Source: SABY01 sp964593705 (GTDB lineage Bacteria > Bacteroidota > Bacteroidia > Bacteroidales > 4484-276). From it: a DNA stretch of 64,000 bases. The position numbers were made by a program, and so were the translations under genes. Below the pieces are notes generated by a model. That model ran no database searches. It was not told the origin of the DNA and saw only the letters and a program-made list of their open reading frames with translations. Of this stretch, positions 60,020 through 64,000 are shown piece after piece (positions within the stretch are counted from its first letter, which is position 1; each line of letters opens with the position of its first letter). Location of the stretch: contig CAZQIV010000016.1 of assembly GCA_964593705.1 (NCBI GenBank), positions 1 through 64,000 on the forward strand, in the 5' to 3' direction.

Positions 60020-61207
60020 ATGAAAATCAAAAACAGGGATATTGTAGTTGTTGGAATTCAACCATGGGATATTGAAATTGGCAGTAACTGTAAAGATATT
60101 GCAAAAGAATTTTCGGGAAACAACCGTGTATTGTATATTAACAACCCCGCAGATCAAATAAGCATTGTAACCCAACGAAATACAAATAGAATAAAAAACA
60201 GAATAAAGGCGATTGAAGACCCCAGTGAAGCACTTAAGAAAATTAACGAGAACTTGTGGGTTTACACTCCACCTATTAAAACCTATCCCATAAACTTTTT
60301 ACCCTCCACGGGTATATTTTCTTGGTTTAACAAGATGAATAACAAAAAATTTGCTAATAAAATTAATGATACTATTAAACAACTCGGCTTTAAAGATTTT
60401 ATACTATTTAATGATCAGCAAATGTTTTTAGGTTTCTACCTTAAAGAATACCTAAAACCAAGTACTTACATTTATTACATTCGGGATAATTTGATGAATG
60501 TGAGATATTGGAACAAACATGGAAAAACCATCGAACCAAAGCTAATCGCGAAAGCTGATTTAGTTTTTACAAATTCGCTACTGTACGAAGAGTACGCGAG
60601 AAATTATAATCCGAAAAGCTATATGGTTGGTCAGGGCTGTGATACAAAACTTTATACAGACGAAACCACTGAACTGGCAGATGAAATGAAAGACATGAAA
60701 AAACCGGTGATAGGTTATGTTGGCTATCTTTCATCCAAAAGGTTAGACATTGAGGTCATTGTTCATATTGCTGAAAACAGACCGGACACAACCATCGTGT
60801 TGGTAGGGCCGGAAGATGATGAATTTAAAGCTTCGAGATTACATAAAATGAAAAATGTAAAGTTCCTGGGTTCAAAAGAACCTGAATCCTTACCTTCATA
60901 TATAAAGGGATTTGATATTGCCATCAACCCCCAACAACTTACCAAAGCAACCCGGGGAAATTATCCACGAAAAATTGATGAATACCTCGCCATGGGTATA
61001 GCCACCTTAGCCACAAAAACACAGGCGATGAAGTATTTTGCCGACTCGGTTTACCTTGCCAAAGATAAAGCAGAGTATCTTACTAAAATTGATACTGCAA
61101 TAAACGAAAACTCTGATGTACTTCGTAAGAAGCGTATGGAGGTTGGACACCTACACAGTTGGACAACATGTGTAAATTTAATGTACGATTATATCGATAA
61201 AAATTAA
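60020..61207 (+). CDS. GT-B glycosyltransferase (TuaH-like)
   Basis: A 395-aa protein. DIVVVGIQPWDIEIGSNCKD at the start and VLYINNPADQ, YIYYIRDNLMNVRYW, ADLVFTNSLLYEEYAR and VIGYVGYLSSKRLDIEVI fit the teichuronic-acid TuaH-like branch of GT-B enzymes. The C-terminal KATRGNYPRKIDEYLAMG region holds the donor-binding acidic residue. The sugar donor is unknown. It follows the GT4 gene by 12 bp. Confidence 0.85.
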   Translation: MKIKNRDIVVVGIQPWDIEIGSNCKDIAKEFSGNNRVLYINNPADQISIVTQRNTNRIKNRIKAIEDPSEALKKINENLWVYTPPIKTYPINFLPSTGIFSWFNKMNNKKFANKINDTIKQLGFKDFILFNDQQMFLGFYLKEYLKPSTYIYYIRDNLMNVRYWNKHGKTIEPKLIAKADLVFTNSLLYEEYARNYNPKSYMVGQGCDTKLYTDETTELADEMKDMKKPVIGYVGYLSSKRLDIEVIVHIAENRPDTTIVLVGPEDDEFKASRLHKMKNVKFLGSKEPESLPSYIKGFDIAINPQQLTKATRGNYPRKIDEYLAMGIATLATKTQAMKYFADSVYLAKDKAEYLTKIDTAINENSDVLRKKRMEVGHLHSWTTCVNLMYDYIDKN

Positions 61208-61227
61208 ACTCGCTAAAACACTGAACC

Positions 61228-62367
61228 ATGAATTTCAAGGGAAATTTTTATTTTTTGTGGAAATACTTTTCAGAAAGAAATCTCCGTGCACATTATGCCG
61301 AACACTATAAAGTTGAAATTGAATACTACAACAAGTATTCGGATAAGAAAGCGCAGAGTGTGATGAAAAGAGAAAGGAAAATCCTTCAGAAATATTGGGG
61401 CTGTTATCCTTTTCAATATATCAGGTATGGAATGTACAAAAAAACATGCTCCCTGAGCATTGATGAAATGAAAGATTTTATCCCAAATTATTTCGCCTAT
61501 TATTTGTTCTTCCCAAAATCTTTCAAGGAATATGGTATAGTATCAGATGATAAAGAATTAACATATAGGGTTTTGGATTCGTACCACATTAATCAACCTG
61601 TAATGCTGTTACAGTACAAGAATGAACTTTTTTATGATGTTGATAAAAATATAATTTCTAATGAGGATGCAGATGCTATAATAAAACAATCCGCAGCAAA
61701 AAAACTTTTTCTCAAACCAACAAAAGGATTGGGTGGCAGGGGAATACTGGTATTTAATAAAGAGAAGGATTTTATTGATAAAGAGCGAAATTCATTGTCA
61801 TCTGAATTTATTTCTCATGCCTTAAGCAAAGCCGATGATTATATTCTTCAGGAAGGATTAAGTCAACATGAAGAATTAAATAATATTTATCCTAAATCCG
61901 TAAATACTTTCAGGGTGATGACCAGCCTAAAAGATGGAAAGGCAACCATTTTGTTTTCAATGTTAAGGATGGGTCAGGGAGGAAATCAGCTTGATAATGC
62001 AAGTTTAATGGGCTTAGTATGTAAAATTAATCCTGAAAATGGAAAATTTGATAATATAGGCTACACAGGATTGGGAAAAACACTGGCCAAGCACCCTGAT
62101 ACAGGGTTTGTATTTGATGGGTACGTGTTTCCGTACTGGGATGATATAAAAAAGTTTGTAATTAGCGCATCACAAAAAATTGACAGCATAGGATTTATTG
62201 GATGGGATATTGCCTTTACTGATCAAGGACCGGCGGTAATCGAAATAAATGCAGGAGCCGGACTGGAATTTTTGCAAGATTGTCATGGTGGTGTTCGCAA
62301 GGCTTATGGTATTTCAAATCCAAAGAAATACTGGAAAAACTCTAAGTTTATTCTCAAAGATGATTAG
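61228..62367 (+). CDS. Sugar-transfer-associated ATP-grasp protein
   Basis: A 379-aa protein. The ATP-grasp signature includes LFLKPTKGLGGRGILVF (phosphate-binding loop), YILQEGLSQHEELN, TFRVMTSLKDGKATILFSML and the metal-binding end GWDIAFTDQGPAVIEINAGAG. This family (ATPgrasp_ST type) is found in polysaccharide loci and probably joins an amino acid or other carboxylate to a sugar amine. The substrate is inferred only from context. The first ~120 residues carry a basic helical domain. Confidence 0.85.
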   Translation: MNFKGNFYFLWKYFSERNLRAHYAEHYKVEIEYYNKYSDKKAQSVMKRERKILQKYWGCYPFQYIRYGMYKKTCSLSIDEMKDFIPNYFAYYLFFPKSFKEYGIVSDDKELTYRVLDSYHINQPVMLLQYKNELFYDVDKNIISNEDADAIIKQSAAKKLFLKPTKGLGGRGILVFNKEKDFIDKERNSLSSEFISHALSKADDYILQEGLSQHEELNNIYPKSVNTFRVMTSLKDGKATILFSMLRMGQGGNQLDNASLMGLVCKINPENGKFDNIGYTGLGKTLAKHPDTGFVFDGYVFPYWDDIKKFVISASQKIDSIGFIGWDIAFTDQGPAVIEINAGAGLEFLQDCHGGVRKAYGISNPKKYWKNSKFILKDD

Positions 62368-62369
62368 CT

Positions 62370-62990
62370 ATGATTAACAAAATTAAATCAAACCCCAAGA
62401 CCAAAGCCTTTATTTTGTGGCTGATAACACCTAAACGAAATCCTCGTCCAAGATGGTTCATCAAGTGGTTTGTTAACCCATTTATCCATAAAAAAGGAAA
62501 AGGCGCTACCATTAGAAGAAATTCCCGTGTAGATGTTTTCCCGTGGAAACGCTTTGAAATTGGCAAATTAACCACTATCGAATCCTTTTGCACCATCAAT
62601 AACGGTTCGGGCGATGTGATTCTTGGCGACCGCGTAAGGGTTGGGATTGGCTCGGTGATTATTGGGCCGGTTACCATGGGAAGTGGCTCCGGTTTAGGAC
62701 AACACGTCTTTGTGGCAGGCTTTAATCATGGCTATGAGGACGCAAGTAAAAACTCAAGCGTGCAGCCCTTAACAATCCGACCCGTCATTATTGAAGAAGA
62801 AGCTCACATTGGCGCTAACTCGGTGGTTGTGGCCGGGATTAGAATTGGTAAACGTTCGCAGGTGGGTGCAGGAAGCGTTGTAACCAAGGATGTACCACCA
62901 TATAGTGTGGTGGCTGGAAATCCCGCCAGATTGCTGAAACAATACAACCACGAAACCGGTGTATGGGAAAAGGTATCTGCTAAAAAGTAA
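62370..62990 (+). CDS. Hexapeptide-repeat acyltransferase
   Basis: A 206-aa left-handed beta-helix protein with repeated hexapeptides such as IGIGSVIIGPVTMGSGSG and AHIGANSVVVAGIRIGKRSQ, and the ending GAGSVVTKDVPPYSVVAGNPARLLK. The active-site histidine is likely in FNHGYED. It acetylates a sugar in the polymer. It follows the ATP-grasp gene by 2 bp. Confidence 0.92.
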   Translation: MINKIKSNPKTKAFILWLITPKRNPRPRWFIKWFVNPFIHKKGKGATIRRNSRVDVFPWKRFEIGKLTTIESFCTINNGSGDVILGDRVRVGIGSVIIGPVTMGSGSGLGQHVFVAGFNHGYEDASKNSSVQPLTIRPVIIEEEAHIGANSVVVAGIRIGKRSQVGAGSVVTKDVPPYSVVAGNPARLLKQYNHETGVWEKVSAKK

Positions 62991-63049
62991 GCCTAAACAA
63001 AGAAAATATTAACCAGTGAAATAAATGTTTTAACCAAATTTTTCCACCT

Positions 63050-64000
63050 ATGACAACAATTGCTATTCTCTTTTGGATTTTTCTTTTCATCATTTTCTAT
63101 GCCTACCTCGGCTATGGTATTTTGCTATTCTTTCTTGTAAAAATGAAAAGATTATTTGGCAAACCTAAAACGGAAATCGATCACGACTACGAACCCGAGG
63201 TAACGCTATTTTGCGCTGCATACAACGAAAAGGATTATGTGGATGCTAAAATAAAAAATTCATTTTCGCTGGAATATCCCCAGGAAAAAGTAAAGCATGT
63301 TTGGGTTACCGATGGTTCGGATGACGGGACTCCTGACCTGCTTAGAAAATATGAAGGTGTGAAAGTTTTTCATAAGGATGAACGTGCCGGAAAAATTGCC
63401 GCCATGAACCGTGGATTAGATTTCGTAAAAACACCTATTGTTATTTTTTCGGATGGCAACACCATGCTGGGCAAAGAATCCATTCGCAGAATTGTGAATA
63501 TGTTCAGCAACCCCAAAGTTGGATGTGTTTCAGGCGAAAAACGCATTTATCAAAAAGATAGCGATAGCGCCGCCGGCACCGAAGGTATTTACTGGAAATA
63601 TGAATCAACACTCAAAAAATGGGATGCTGAGCTTTATTCAGTTGTGGGTGCAGCAGGTGAGTTGTTTGCTATCCGTACAGAGCTATATCAGCATGTTGAA
63701 GGCGATACCCTGCTCGATGATTTCATTGTTTCGCTGCGGGTTGCCAAAAAAGGTTACACTATTCAATACGATCCGGAGGCTTACGCAATCGAAACTTCAT
63801 CGGCCAGTGTAAAAGAAGAACTTAAACGAAAAATCAGAATAGCCGCCGGTGGTATTCAATCTATTGTACGACTTAAAGAATTACTCAACTTTTTTAAATA
63901 CGGAACACTATCATTCCAATACATTTCGCACCGGGTACTTCGCTGGACACTTGCCCCAATAGGCTTACTTCTCATTTTAATCTTCAATGCTATCCTCTCG
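63050..64000 (+). CDS. Family 2 glycosyltransferase (cut by window end)
   Basis: The frame is open from ATG 63050 to the window edge (317 codons, no stop). The N-terminal membrane segment IAILFWIFLFIIFYAYLGYG is followed by a GT2 core: VTLFCAAYNEKDYVDAKI, VWVTDGSDDGTPDLL, AAMNRGLDFVKTPIVIFSDG, LLDDFIVSLRVAKKGY, and a C-terminal hydrophobic stretch begins at the edge. It is a polymer glycosyltransferase of the membrane-anchored type and the last gene visible in the cluster. Confidence 0.92.
   Translation, partial: MTTIAILFWIFLFIIFYAYLGYGILLFFLVKMKRLFGKPKTEIDHDYEPEVTLFCAAYNEKDYVDAKIKNSFSLEYPQEKVKHVWVTDGSDDGTPDLLRKYEGVKVFHKDERAGKIAAMNRGLDFVKTPIVIFSDGNTMLGKESIRRIVNMFSNPKVGCVSGEKRIYQKDSDSAAGTEGIYWKYESTLKKWDAELYSVVGAAGELFAIRTELYQHVEGDTLLDDFIVSLRVAKKGYTIQYDPEAYAIETSSASVKEELKRKIRIAAGGIQSIVRLKELLNFFKYGTLSFQYISHRVLRWTLAPIGLLLILIFNAILS

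Overview
The window looks like part of a Bacteroidota chromosome, probably a Bacteroidales/Marinilabiliales-like lineage. The signs are a TonB-dependent receptor with a carboxypeptidase-like N-terminal domain, several giant secreted proteins ending in type IX secretion (T9SS) C-terminal sorting domains, GEVED/HYR/PKD repeat domains, a T9SS-tagged CotH protein, DUF4105, and TAnnTTTG promoter elements upstream of several genes. No tRNA, rRNA, CRISPR array or intact transposase gene was recognised.

Layout. (1) 1-2433: a short tandem-repeat patch runs into the 3' end of a leftward TonB-dependent receptor. (2) 3015-22826: a rightward surface-protein cluster. It holds a 2140-aa PKD/beta-helix protein, a 2355-aa GEVED-repeat protein, a 1483-aa PD40/HYR protein, a 299-aa membrane protein with an IPTL-CTERM-like motif, and the frameshifted 3' remnant of a further T9SS protein. 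(3) 23360-28325: leftward genes for a secreted CotH/lamin-tail protein, a cold-shock protein, a DUF4105 membrane protein and a zinc-ribbon protein. (4) 28588-32640: a phosphoglycerol-transferase-like sulfatase, a short ssb, a ParE-type toxin-antitoxin pair sitting between the ssb 3' end and a second copy of that 3' end, and a PIN (VapC) toxin-antitoxin pair. (5) 32689-36423: a leftward iron-siderophore/cobalamin-type ABC importer and a GroES-family protein. (6) 37157-44229: a small membrane protein, mutL, two rhomboid proteases, an endonuclease/exonuclease/phosphatase-family protein and uvrB. (7) 45257-64000: an exopolysaccharide/capsule cluster that runs off the window.

The exopolysaccharide cluster reads as one pathway. 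A response regulator precedes an initiating phosphoglycosyl transferase fused to a degenerate receiver domain. Then come a half-size TolC-like protein, a Wzz/Wzc-like co-polymerase with a decayed kinase domain, a Wzx flippase, an O-antigen polymerase/ligase, CysQ, several glycosyltransferases, an asparagine-synthase-like amidotransferase without its glutaminase cysteine, an ATP-grasp enzyme and a hexapeptide acyltransferase. No SLBB-type Wza exporter is present in the window.

Gene-free stretches are rich in structured repeats: perfect hairpins, two TAGTG-ended MITE-like elements, two related composite palindromic elements, a 63-bp dispersed repeat, and a CCCTGTCAGGG palindrome that also lies inside a coding sequence just before a T9SS sorting domain. 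The most notable observations are: a frameshift in the T9SS remnant that looks like quasipalindrome-to-palindrome template switching; a toxin-antitoxin insertion flanked by 99-bp copies of the ssb 3' end; a 10-bp helically phased array in front of ssb; and the receiver/Cys4-decorated phosphoglycosyl transferase.
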